This document shows positions 1 through 8,693 of a stretch of DNA of 20,017 nucleotides, one piece after another. The translations under genes were made by a program, and so were the position numbers. The first letter of the stretch is position 1. Every line of letters begins with the position of its first letter. The notes below the pieces were generated by a model. That model was not told the origin of the DNA and searched no databases. It worked only from the letters and a program-made list of their open reading frames with translations. The stretch comes from Promethearchaeota archaeon (GTDB taxonomy: Archaea; Asgardarchaeota; Lokiarchaeia; Sigynarchaeales; SOKP01). The stretch covers positions 1-20,017 of the forward strand of contig JAEOTL010000213.1 of assembly GCA_016839845.1 (NCBI GenBank), in the 5' to 3' direction.

Positions 1-2
1 AT

Positions 3-341
3 GACATTGATCTAGTAACAAGAAAAATGATATACCCTTTTTTTGAAAATTTTGATGATACGTTAATACACACCCGTATACCTACAAAAAACGACTTATT
101 AGAATTTTTACAAGAGAAATTCAAGACGAATATTTTTGTGAAATTGGAATATGAAAAAAGTGGTCCTGAACACGATCCAATTTGGGTTGCTAAAAATCCT
201 CGATTAATAGAGAATGAAACGAAGAAAATCATAATAGATCTTCCTAATTCTCTCAAATCAAAGTTATTTAGCAACAAAAAAAATGCGGAGAGAGATATAT
301 ACCAAAGTATCTTAAATTATTTGAAAATGAATGAAATTTAA
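3..341 (+). CDS. C-terminal part of a dsRNA-binding, probably RNase III-like protein (5' end outside window)
   Basis: The frame is open to the window edge (D-I-D-L-V-T-R-K before the first Met at 27), so this is most likely the 3' end of a longer gene rather than a 104-residue protein. The segment from the Lys-Asn-Asp-Leu-Leu-Glu-Phe-Leu-Gln-Glu stretch to the end resembles a dsRNA-binding domain: an initial helix, a GPEH loop (in bacterial domains usually GPDH), beta strands, then a KKNAE motif at the start of the last helix, like the KKxAE RNA-backbone contact. The short linker before it (helix, charged residues, then the domain) matches the end of RNase III, where the dsRBD follows the catalytic domain. 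The catalytic domain is not visible, so RNase III is an inference; another dsRBD protein is possible. The following gene starts 199 bp downstream, so it need not be co-transcribed. Confidence 0.55.
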   Translation, partial: DIDLVTRKMIYPFFENFDDTLIHTRIPTKNDLLEFLQEKFKTNIFVKLEYEKSGPEHDPIWVAKNPRLIENETKKIIIDLPNSLKSKLFSNKKNAERDIYQSILNYLKMNEI

Positions 342-343
342 AT

Positions 344-390
344 AACCTTAATTATATTCAAGGTTCTAGTAGAGTAGAATCTTAATTTTT
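344..390 (+). terminator. Possible 3' hairpin and T-run after the dsRBD gene
   Basis: AACCTT (344-349) and AAGGTT (360-365) form a 6-bp inverted repeat with a 10-nt loop starting two bases after the stop codon, and a TTTTT run lies at 386-390. Archaeal termination depends mainly on U-rich tracts, so the T-run may matter more than the weak hairpin. The remainder of the gap (391-540) is AT-rich with no ORF or RNA gene that I can support. Confidence 0.25.
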
Positions 391-434
391 ATAACGTTTC
401 TTGTATTTGCATATCAGAAATAGAAAAACTTACG

Positions 435-450
435 GAAAAAATTTATTTTA
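435..450 (+). promoter_or_regulatory. Candidate BRE/TATA promoter for the five-gene ABC-protease operon
   Basis: A purine-rich GGAAAAA immediately followed by ATTTATTTTA resembles an archaeal BRE plus TATA box. It would place transcription start near 473 and leave a leader of about 65 nt before the ATPase start at 541. A second weaker candidate, TATATTA at 479-485, would give a leader of about 30 nt. AT-rich DNA makes such matches common, so this is weak evidence. Confidence 0.25.
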
Positions 451-540
451 GCAATGTGACATTATAAAGTTAAACTGATATATTAAATGGTAAAAATCGT
501 TCTTAAACATATTAATCAAATTAGAAAGAGCAGATAACCT

Positions 541-1719
541 ATGTCAAAAACCCCACTTTTGAAGAAAACTCCATTAATGGAAGAGTATGAAGAAGAAACC
601 GGTAGGTTGGCAATTTGGAAGGGAAAACCGTCAAAACAGTTTGAAAAATGGAAGAATAAAAAACAAAAAGACGATAAAAAGAAAGAAAAATGGGAACTTG
701 TATCCCAATCTCGCATTGAACGGAAGAAGATGAAAAAAGAAGCGAAAGAAGATAGACTTGCGGGGAAAGATTACGAACACTTGATTGTTGTCGAAAATCT
801 TCATAAAACATACTTGTTAGGCACGACAGCTGTAGCAGCTTTGCGCGGAGTAGACTTAACGATAGATAATGGAGATTTCGTAGATATAATGGGTCCTTCT
901 GGCTCAGGTAAAACTACTTTATTGAATTTAATTGGAGGACTTGACACACCAACTAGGGGAAAAATCTTTTTAGAAGGATCCAATATAAGTATGCTTAACG
1001 ATAATGATTTAGCAGAGATTCGGAGAGAAAAGATTGGATTTGTTTTTCAGTTCTACAATTTACTCCCTCAAATGACTGCGATGGAAAATGTAATGGTTCC
1101 GCTTCATTTTTCCGGATCACTAAGTCGTCGAGGAAAAAGAAAAAGGGCGATGGATCTTTTAAGGTTAGTTGGGTTAGATGAACGAGCCCACCATACACCC
1201 TCCGAATTAAGCGGTGGAGAACAACAACGGGTTGCTATTGCTAGGGCTTTTGCTAACGACCCAGCTATATGTGTATTGGATGAACCCACAGGGGATCTTG
1301 ATTCTAAGACGGGTGTCATGATTTTGAATCTTCTCAGAGATTTAAATAAAAGAGGGGCGACATTTATTGCTGTAAGTCATGATGCTGCTGTCTCGGAATT
1401 TGCTACAAAAGTTTTTCATATGAGAGATGGTAAACTTTCACACGAAGGAAAAATTGGGGGCTTGAAAGAAACTGAAATCATGCAACTTAAAAGAAGACAA
1501 GAAACAGAAATAAATAAGGAAAAATGTAAAAGTAAGATTTTTCGTTTTCTTTTCGCAAATCAAGGAAAATCAGAATTAAAGATCATTGATATCAAAAATA
1601 GTGTCCCCCGGTTGATAACCGAAAATTTACCCGAACATTTCAATGATATCCTACAGGAATTATTAGATGAGAATAATATAAATGGCAAGATTGAAGGTGA
1701 TAACTTGTTTTTTCCATGA
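541..1719 (+). CDS. ABC transporter ATP-binding protein, MacB/LolD/FtsE type, with extra N- and C-terminal segments
   Basis: This is the cytosolic ATPase that powers FtsX-type permeases; the substrate or output is unknown. All nucleotide-binding motifs are present: Walker A GPSGSGKT at 118-125, Q-loop Gln170, signature LSGGE at 223-227, Walker B ending in Asp247-Glu248, D-loop GDLD at 251-254 and switch His280. The [19 protein letters not shown] stretch is typical of the LolD/MacB/FtsE branch. Family members are about 220-240 residues; this one has 392. Residues 1-78 are a strongly charged Lys/Glu-rich extension. Residues about 305-392 form a C-terminal extension whose end (helices, then [11 protein letters not shown]) looks like a small winged-helix domain. 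There is no strong Shine-Dalgarno before the ATG; the chosen start is the most upstream and the extension appears coding. The two downstream permeases have no other ATPase in view, so this one probably serves both. Confidence 0.93.
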   Translation: MSKTPLLKKTPLMEEYEEETGRLAIWKGKPSKQFEKWKNKKQKDDKKKEKWELVSQSRIERKKMKKEAKEDRLAGKDYEHLIVVENLHKTYLLGTTAVAALRGVDLTIDNGDFVDIMGPSGSGKTTLLNLIGGLDTPTRGKIFLEGSNISMLNDNDLAEIRREKIGFVFQFYNLLPQMTAMENVMVPLHFSGSLSRRGKRKRAMDLLRLVGLDERAHHTPSELSGGEQQRVAIARAFANDPAICVLDEPTGDLDSKTGVMILNLLRDLNKRGATFIAVSHDAAVSEFATKVFHMRDGKLSHEGKIGGLKETEIMQLKRRQETEINKEKCKSKIFRFLFANQGKSELKIIDIKNSVPRLITENLPEHFNDILQELLDENNINGKIEGDNLFFP

Positions 1720-1766
1720 AAAAACATGTTAATTAGTTAATAAAAAGTGAAAGGACAACTAACCAA

Positions 1767-4700
1767 ATGACTAATTTCAAGTTAATAATAAGATACGCAT
1801 TTTTAGATTTAAAGAACCAGAAAATTAGAACAATCTTAGCTATCATAGGAATGTTAATTTCCATAGGGTTACTTACAGTTATCCTATTCTTGAATGACTC
1901 AATATCATCTAGTTATGTTGATTATCTTACTATTGAAGCTGGCAACCAAGACGCGGTTATTTCTGTAAGACATTATACAGGAGAACCTGATGATAGATCT
2001 TCATACTTCAAATTTGAACCTTTAATTAATTCTATTCAAAATACGTCGAGTTCAATTGAAAACTTTATTCCGAGGATGGATCTCTATGGGAGAGTGATGG
2101 TATCTAAGGGTTTTCATACAACGGAACTAACAGGAGATTCTGAGTGGACGAGAATTTCAGCGATTAACTTCTCTTTAGAGAACGCTATTGACTTTGGTGC
2201 GTTTACCAATCCAGATAGTCGTGAAGAGCTGATAATTAATGATTTACCCCTTGATCATTGCATGATTTATTATGGATTTAATAATATTATCAGCTACTCT
2301 GTTAATGATTCAATTGAAATTAGTATGCGATTGAATCACGGTAATGTAACCTATAATATTGTCAAAAATCTAACTGTGGACGCTATTTTTGATTTTAATC
2401 TTAAATGGCCTAATTCGTACCGAAATAGACATCTCATTGTCGTAGATATCAATACTTTATATGAATATTTCGGATATAGTGAATTCAATCAAACATGTAG
2501 TGATTTGATACTTACTTTCAAGGAAAGTAATCGACTTTATGATATAAGGGATATTGATGGAACTAAGGCAAGAGTCAAAAATATTGCAGGTGTAATTCAA
2601 GCAGAAATAGGAATAAATCAATATTATATAGATTTACCTAAGCTTAGAGTTTTAGGATGGGCTGAAATGCTAACTGTATTAATAGTAATCGTTTTTATTT
2701 TTGTAACCATTGTTTCTATGCTTATATCAGGGGTTTTAATTAATGGAATTTTACGAACTTCCGTTGAGGAGAGAATCAAAGAGTTTGGTATCTTTCGAAC
2801 ACTTGGGGCTAATAAAAGGTATAATCTCTATATCGTTTTAATGCAGGGATTTCTATTATGCAATTTTGGGGCTTTATCCGGGATCATTGCGGCAGTAATT
2901 ATCTCTAAGTTCGTTATTATCCCTTTTGCGAACAGTGTAGTATCAACAGCGATGATAGGATTTACTAAACTTGAATTTTCATTTACATGGGTTTCTATTC
3001 TTATTTCGTATAGTATGGGGATTGGTATTGGGATGGTCGTCAGCATTTCTCCAGCATTAAAGGTGATGAAACTTCAATTAATTGAGTCTATACATCCATA
3101 TCGTCATGAGGATACATTGTACCATCTGCAGAAAAAAGCTACGGTTAATTATAAAATAATCCTTATGGGGATAATTTTAGCTTTTAATGGTGGTTTTGTG
3201 TTCTATATCATCCCTAGACTCTTAATTTCTACGGATGCAACATTATTTGCTGGTACTCTTATATCGATCTTGTTAATATTTAATATAGGATTAACATTAG
3301 CAGGATTGGGGGTTATTCCCCTAATATTACGCTTAGTTATACAAGCGTTTAGACCAATCTCTAGACGATTGCATAATATTATTAAGATTTTTGTGTTTCG
3401 ATATCAAAGAAGAAACTCTAGTACAATTATGATCTTCGCATTATCATTTTCATTTGTAGTGTTCACATCTACTATTATAAATTCTCTTTCTGCTCAGTCT
3501 GCTGCTATGACAGAATTATCTACTGGATCAGATCTAGTAATTGAAACATCTGGCTGGAAGGAACCTGAAGAAGTTTTTACGGGCGGATTTGGGGGAGGAG
3601 GCGGTGGTCTCTTCTCTATCTCTGAAGGAGACGTTCTTAATACGATTAATGATGAACGACAAATCTCTCTTAGTAAGATGATACAGCAAGCATCTATTGA
3701 TCCAAATAGAATATTGACAACAGATTTTGAAGATGATCTTCTTACAATTAACGGAATTGAAAAAGTCTCAACTGTTCTAGCAAGACCATACCAATTAACG
3801 CAGATCTACTCTGAAGCAGATAAAGTGTTCAGTGCAGAAATTGGAGATTATGCGGGTATTACTACTCAAGAGATATCGTTAATTGGAATTGATGAAGAAT
3901 TTACCTACACTGTTAAAAGAGAATTTATAGAAATGACATCTGGAGGATTAGATAATGCGTTTAATAAATTATTTAATTACGAGCATGAATATACCTGTAT
4001 TATATCAGAAGCAATATCTATTGTTTTAAATTTAAAATTTGGTGATTATGTTAGAATAGTGATTCGAAGGGGGGATGAATTAGAAGTTTATCCCTTCGAG
4101 ATTGTTGGGACTGTAAAGAGCGTCCCAGGATTTGCATCAGAATTTGGGGCATCAAGTATGCAAGCAACTAGAGGAGGTGTTTTAATTTCTCAAGATACTT
4201 ATGCAAAGATAATGGATATCCCGCTAGTTCCTTATATAGATAGAATGTTTATTAAGTTACGAGACGATCAGAGCATTTCAGCATACTCTATTGAGAGTTT
4301 CATAAACGAACTTTACAGAGTGGATTATAATTATAATCTTTACAACCTTAAAAGAGAAATTTCGCAACAGCAATCTACTTTTTTTATACTAGATACACTT
4401 TTTTCTCTCATAGCTGTGACTACTGTATTTATTTGTATTTTTGGATTACTCTCCTCATCATATTCGACGATTGTGGAAAGAAAGAAAGAAGTAGGAATAG
4501 TAAGAACTTTAGGGTTAAAAGGAAGGGAAATTAATCGTCTATTTATAATTGAAGCCTTAGTTATTATGATCAGCAGCGGAACTGTCGGAGTGGTTGTTGG
4601 ATGGCTTTCAGCATGGATTGTAACTTCAAACTTGTCTACACTCTCAGGTCAACCAGATGTCATTTTTGTTCCAACTTCAAGTATTATATTTATTTTTGCG

Positions 4701-4793
4701 GTGTCAATAGCTATGATCCTTATAGGCATGACATTGCTTTTAAGAAAAGTTCGAAAGCAGAAAATTGTAGATATATATAGGGAGACGATGTGA
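1767..4793 (+). CDS. FtsX-like ABC transporter permease 1 (10 TM, two large extracellular domains)
   Basis: This is a membrane subunit of a type VII (MacB/FtsX/BceB-like) ABC system. About ten hydrophobic helices are visible: roughly 20-44, 300-325, 353-385, 405-431, 461-485, 490-522, 550-574, 870-898, 925-951 and 970-995. Two extracellular domains lie at about 45-298 and 575-868. Each FtsX half carries the conserved cytoplasmic segment after its first helix: EERIKEFGIFRTLG in the first half and ERKKEVGIVRTLG in the second. The second extracellular domain contains a run of six glycines (609-614) inside a Gly/Phe-rich patch. It starts 47 bp after the ATPase, and its TGA stop shares a base with the next ATG (TGATG at 4791-4795), so translation is probably coupled. 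Substrate transport is not proven; proteins of this type often transmit force or signal rather than pump. It is a clear paralogue of the permease at 13557-16535. Confidence 0.92.
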   Translation: MTNFKLIIRYAFLDLKNQKIRTILAIIGMLISIGLLTVILFLNDSISSSYVDYLTIEAGNQDAVISVRHYTGEPDDRSSYFKFEPLINSIQNTSSSIENFIPRMDLYGRVMVSKGFHTTELTGDSEWTRISAINFSLENAIDFGAFTNPDSREELIINDLPLDHCMIYYGFNNIISYSVNDSIEISMRLNHGNVTYNIVKNLTVDAIFDFNLKWPNSYRNRHLIVVDINTLYEYFGYSEFNQTCSDLILTFKESNRLYDIRDIDGTKARVKNIAGVIQAEIGINQYYIDLPKLRVLGWAEMLTVLIVIVFIFVTIVSMLISGVLINGILRTSVEERIKEFGIFRTLGANKRYNLYIVLMQGFLLCNFGALSGIIAAVIISKFVIIPFANSVVSTAMIGFTKLEFSFTWVSILISYSMGIGIGMVVSISPALKVMKLQLIESIHPYRHEDTLYHLQKKATVNYKIILMGIILAFNGGFVFYIIPRLLISTDATLFAGTLISILLIFNIGLTLAGLGVIPLILRLVIQAFRPISRRLHNIIKIFVFRYQRRNSSTIMIFALSFSFVVFTSTIINSLSAQSAAMTELSTGSDLVIETSGWKEPEEVFTGGFGGGGGGLFSISEGDVLNTINDERQISLSKMIQQASIDPNRILTTDFEDDLLTINGIEKVSTVLARPYQLTQIYSEADKVFSAEIGDYAGITTQEISLIGIDEEFTYTVKREFIEMTSGGLDNAFNKLFNYEHEYTCIISEAISIVLNLKFGDYVRIVIRRGDELEVYPFEIVGTVKSVPGFASEFGASSMQATRGGVLISQDTYAKIMDIPLVPYIDRMFIKLRDDQSISAYSIESFINELYRVDYNYNLYNLKREISQQQSTFFILDTLFSLIAVTTVFICIFGLLSSSYSTIVERKKEVGIVRTLGLKGREINRLFIIEALVIMISSGTVGVVVGWLSAWIVTSNLSTLSGQPDVIFVPTSSIIFIFAVSIAMILIGMTLLLRKVRKQKIVDIYRETM

Positions 4794-7700
4794 TGAATAA
4801 AAAATTAGCAACAATCACAGTAATTATATTGTTTCTAATTAGTTCCATAAGTTTGAAAGCTAATCATGAAATATCCCCTTCAAAGGATTTTGAAATTGAA
4901 GAAAAATTCCTTAAGTCTTCTGATATTGCTGGATCAGATCTCTATGCTGAACAGATAAATGCATATGTTGCGGGAAATAAGTCCATTATATGTCAATCTC
5001 TGTTTTCAAATGATACGAATATTTTTAGTCAATTTGATACAAATGATCCCGCATTTTATAAATGCAATGTACTGATAAGTGCTTCAAATGGAATTGTACC
5101 AGAAATATTTCCTAAGATTTTGACTGACAGCAATACTCCCGATCAATACATACCTGGATTTACTCGATTTGTTGGTTTCTTATATTATGACGATGAGGTA
5201 GACAGCGAGGATGCAAATATTAGAGCAGAAAGAGCTTTAGAGATTATAAAACGAAAATTCCAAATGGATCTTTTTTTAGTAAATTCCTCAGAGCCAAATT
5301 TCTTCCCTTTCGTAGGTGATTGTCCGGATTGGAAAATCCTAATAGATGAACTTACAACAAATCTTCCAAAGGATGGATATTGGCAAGCTTTAGATACATC
5401 ACGATTAATTAGTCCTGATTATCTTTCTTATCATCATTTATCATCCACATTAATGATTATTAATTCATTGGATTTTTTTGAAGGGGAATTTGAAATTGCA
5501 TCCACGCAATTAGATTTTAATATTGACTCTCTTGATTTGACATTTTTACAGAACTTAGAGACACAAGATTTAATTACTCAATTTAGTAATATTGTTGAAA
5601 ATTTAGGGGGGATCTTTAATGCCACCATTTCTGAAGAAGAATTGGAGCAGTTTATTGAAGTTGCAGGTACTTTTACATTATCAAATAACTCTCATTATAC
5701 GAGTTTACTCCTGCAATACGAAGGTATTGAGGAAGGGATAACTCATACTGGAAAAAACCAATTCAAATTCGATTTATGGGATGCTATGGGATATATGGGC
5801 GAACCATTAGCCCCTAGCAAGAAGATATATATTGCACTCATTGGAGCGTTTATGACTGATATCGAAATTAATATACTCTGTACAGACATTATAGATGCCA
5901 CACCAATAAATTATGAATTTTATGATTTTTTACTCGAGCAAATAAGTTTACTATTATATCTTTCAGGTATAGAATTTGATGTAGATTCCATTGATGATTA
6001 TTCCTTTGAATTATTTTGGGTGAATGAAGAAGGTATCAAACAATCTTACGTAAAACCTGTAAATCTAAATGATCCTTCTGATATTGTTAACCTCCTGCAA
6101 CAACTCAGTTTTCAGGGGTTTTCTTACATTCCCACAGGTATCTTGAACCCAATCGATGAGTTTACTGTTACCTACAATATATCCTACACCGAACCCAATC
6201 TCCTCCTTAAAAAAGAATTACTTAACGGTAATGCTTCATTTGGGGCATTCAGGAATTTTACATACCATATTGTTGCTGAAAACGTGGGTAACACTACAGC
6301 GTGGGGTATACCCACCCCCATTCCCTTAAATCTTAACGATTTTTTTCTGTTATTAACCTTAGGTAATCAGCCATTAGCAGATGAAGTTCAAAATACAATT
6401 TGGGACATAGTACAGATCGAATATTCAGGCCAATACGATTCTCTGGAAGATTTCTTTAATTTTGATGAAGATCCACGCATTTTCTCTTTTGATTCTTTTG
6501 GAACAGGAATTTATGACACATATTTTCCAAATTTACTCAATTTCACAAATTTATGGCCATATAACAAAGATATGGATAATGTAATTGATATTGTTGTCTC
6601 GGGTTACCCCCAATTGATTACTGCATTAGCTGTTTTAGGTCAGACTCCCAATGAACTAAAAGAAATATTCACAAATGAATATAGTATATGGAATAGAAAT
6701 AATTGGAAACTAGAACCTGGGATGAATATTTCATACCGTGCGGAAAATATGTCAATAACAGCCTTGGATTCCTTTTCTGAATTCTATATTAATAATTTTA
6801 CTTTAGATCTTGGCAATAATTCTCCTGAAATTATATCAGGAAAATCTATCAATGGGACAGAGCCAGAAAATGCTTTAGAATCGGATGAGGAAGATTGGAT
6901 CATTGAATCCGTAGAAAAATTTCTAATACAAAAGGTTGAAATTAATTTTATTTTTCGAAATGAGAGTATTTTGGATTTAGCCACCAAACCTTTAGAGAGG
7001 ATTTCTCTAATAATTAATTTTAGTACTTCAGATACCTTAGATTCATTAGATTTTGAGATCTTCAATTTTCAAGAAGAACAATTCCAAAATATGGAACCGT
7101 TTTTAGATTCAATTGTGAACGATACTTGGACGTTCTATTTCATAAATAACAATCAAAGTTTAGATTGGTTATTCTATCCTATAGAAAGAGAAAATCATAC
7201 AATGTTAGTTAAGATTTCTGTTACTAATCCCGAGAAATTTAATATTTCTATAAATGACTTTGATGTAGGATTTGCTACTCGTGATATCAATGTAAATGAT
7301 GATCCCGGGTCTCGGGTTGTGTTTGGATCAAACTCTGGTAATATCCAATTTGAACGAAGGTCTAATTCTATTCCTTTAAGTACTTTTAATATGGCATCAA
7401 TAATTGCTACTTCCCACCTCACAAACTATAGTACAAAAGAAGGGATCCTTAACACTTACATCTTAACCATTGAAAATTTAGGTTCTAATATAGCAGAAAA
7501 TATATCAATTTCACTCTTGATTCCTGGTATAGTACAAGATCCCAATGATTTTCAACTCGAAAATAGTAATTTATCATATTATCTTTCTGAACTTGCACCT
7601 CATGAAGAAAAATCGGTTAATTTTACTTTTTACATTCCCAATACAAGGAAAATTAGTCGAGTTTCAATTGAGTATAATAATCCTGAATTTATTCAAGGTG

Positions 7701-8680
7701 GAAATTCATCTAAGATAATATCTACCACAAATGACGTTTATATGTCTGCACCCATTGATTATGACAGCAGATATCCTTTTCTCAGAATTATTGAGATAGA
7801 TTCAGAAGTTAATTCTGCTCTCGTAAACGATGCCACGTTTAACGTAACCTATTTCTTAAAGAATAGAAATCCAACAGGGATCATGACTGAAGACTTACGT
7901 ATAAATATTGATGAACAGATCGGTGATTTAATACGAATTGATAATAATGATCTTTATTTTGAGAATATTCTTCATAATGAAACTCTCTCCTGGAATATGA
8001 CCATGAGAAAAATTGATTGGAAGAGCTATTACTATCCACCCATTAATTATCTTGAAAGTTCTGAAGGACTTTCAATTCAAATCTCGGCTTCCACTCCAAT
8101 CATTTTAGGTATAATCAATTTTACTTTAAGGAAGTATGTTGATAAGGAACAAATCGAAATCGGGGATTTGTTAACCGTATATATTGAAGTAACAAATGAA
8201 GGTACGATAAATGTTAGCGATGTTCTAATTAATGATATTATTGGCTACTCCCCATCTCAATTTTCCTTAGTGGATGGAAATCTGGTTCACTTGGTAGAAA
8301 GATTAGAACCAGGAGAAACTGCCTCATTCAATTACAAAATTAGAGCAAAGAAGCAAGGATTAGCTACATTAAATCATGCTCACATCTCATTTTACTATTT
8401 GCAGAAATTTGAGGAAACCTCAGAATTAGTTATAGTTAAGATTAATACACCATTCAGAAATCAGATTTTATATCTTATTGTACCAGGTTTTATCGGATTA
8501 ATAATTTTAATAGTATACATGAATCAAATTCAAAAATATAAAGCAAGAAAAAAAGAATTAGCTCGAAGAGAAAGGCATTTTTTTATACTAGATTCAAAGA
8601 GTTCAATTTTAAAATCAGATCACACATTGAGAGAAAGATTAAGCATCTTATCAAACCCCGAGGGGAAATCTAATTATTAG
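4793..8680 (+). CDS. Large secreted, membrane-anchored ectodomain protein with DUF11-like modules
   Basis: This is a type I membrane protein of about 1295 residues. It has an N-terminal signal peptide (about 1-24, basic start then a hydrophobic core), a long extracellular part rich in Asn-X-Ser/Thr sequons, one C-terminal TM helix (about 1223-1247) and a basic cytosolic tail of about 48 residues. At least three segments resemble DUF11/CARDB-type beta sandwiches, with the typical 'x-Y-x-I-x-x-x-N-x-G' strand pattern: about 463-520, 876-960 and 1110-1215. The first 450 residues, with several cysteines (including GDCPDWK), match no family I recognise. The ATG at 4793 overlaps the upstream stop; a GTG at 4790 is an alternative adding one residue, and both are served by GGGAG at 4780-4784. 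Its place between two permease genes suggests an adhesin, adaptor or substrate-presenting partner of the complex, which is inference. No catalytic motif is visible. Confidence 0.85.
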   Translation: MNKKLATITVIILFLISSISLKANHEISPSKDFEIEEKFLKSSDIAGSDLYAEQINAYVAGNKSIICQSLFSNDTNIFSQFDTNDPAFYKCNVLISASNGIVPEIFPKILTDSNTPDQYIPGFTRFVGFLYYDDEVDSEDANIRAERALEIIKRKFQMDLFLVNSSEPNFFPFVGDCPDWKILIDELTTNLPKDGYWQALDTSRLISPDYLSYHHLSSTLMIINSLDFFEGEFEIASTQLDFNIDSLDLTFLQNLETQDLITQFSNIVENLGGIFNATISEEELEQFIEVAGTFTLSNNSHYTSLLLQYEGIEEGITHTGKNQFKFDLWDAMGYMGEPLAPSKKIYIALIGAFMTDIEINILCTDIIDATPINYEFYDFLLEQISLLLYLSGIEFDVDSIDDYSFELFWVNEEGIKQSYVKPVNLNDPSDIVNLLQQLSFQGFSYIPTGILNPIDEFTVTYNISYTEPNLLLKKELLNGNASFGAFRNFTYHIVAENVGNTTAWGIPTPIPLNLNDFFLLLTLGNQPLADEVQNTIWDIVQIEYSGQYDSLEDFFNFDEDPRIFSFDSFGTGIYDTYFPNLLNFTNLWPYNKDMDNVIDIVVSGYPQLITALAVLGQTPNELKEIFTNEYSIWNRNNWKLEPGMNISYRAENMSITALDSFSEFYINNFTLDLGNNSPEIISGKSINGTEPENALESDEEDWIIESVEKFLIQKVEINFIFRNESILDLATKPLERISLIINFSTSDTLDSLDFEIFNFQEEQFQNMEPFLDSIVNDTWTFYFINNNQSLDWLFYPIERENHTMLVKISVTNPEKFNISINDFDVGFATRDINVNDDPGSRVVFGSNSGNIQFERRSNSIPLSTFNMASIIATSHLTNYSTKEGILNTYILTIENLGSNIAENISISLLIPGIVQDPNDFQLENSNLSYYLSELAPHEEKSVNFTFYIPNTRKISRVSIEYNNPEFIQGGNSSKIISTTNDVYMSAPIDYDSRYPFLRIIEIDSEVNSALVNDATFNVTYFLKNRNPTGIMTEDLRINIDEQIGDLIRIDNNDLYFENILHNETLSWNMTMRKIDWKSYYYPPINYLESSEGLSIQISASTPIILGIINFTLRKYVDKEQIEIGDLLTVYIEVTNEGTINVSDVLINDIIGYSPSQFSLVDGNLVHLVERLEPGETASFNYKIRAKKQGLATLNHAHISFYYLQKFEETSELVIVKINTPFRNQILYLIVPGFIGLIILIVYMNQIQKYKARKKELARRERHFFILDSKSSILKSDHTLRERLSILSNPEGKSNY

Positions 8681-8688
8681 AGGAGGAG
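8681..8688 (+). promoter_or_regulatory. Strong Shine-Dalgarno that fixes the GTG start of the protease gene
   Basis: AGGAGGAG immediately after the previous stop codon lies 5 nt before GTG at 8694. It supports this non-ATG start, which also gives a good signal peptide. Confidence 0.7.
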
Positions 8689-8693
8689 AAGGA

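Noticed and set aside
342..540. Small RNA or tRNA in the longest intergenic gap
   Set aside because: No cloverleaf, box C/D or stable extended stem could be seen; only a weak 6-bp hairpin and AT-rich DNA.
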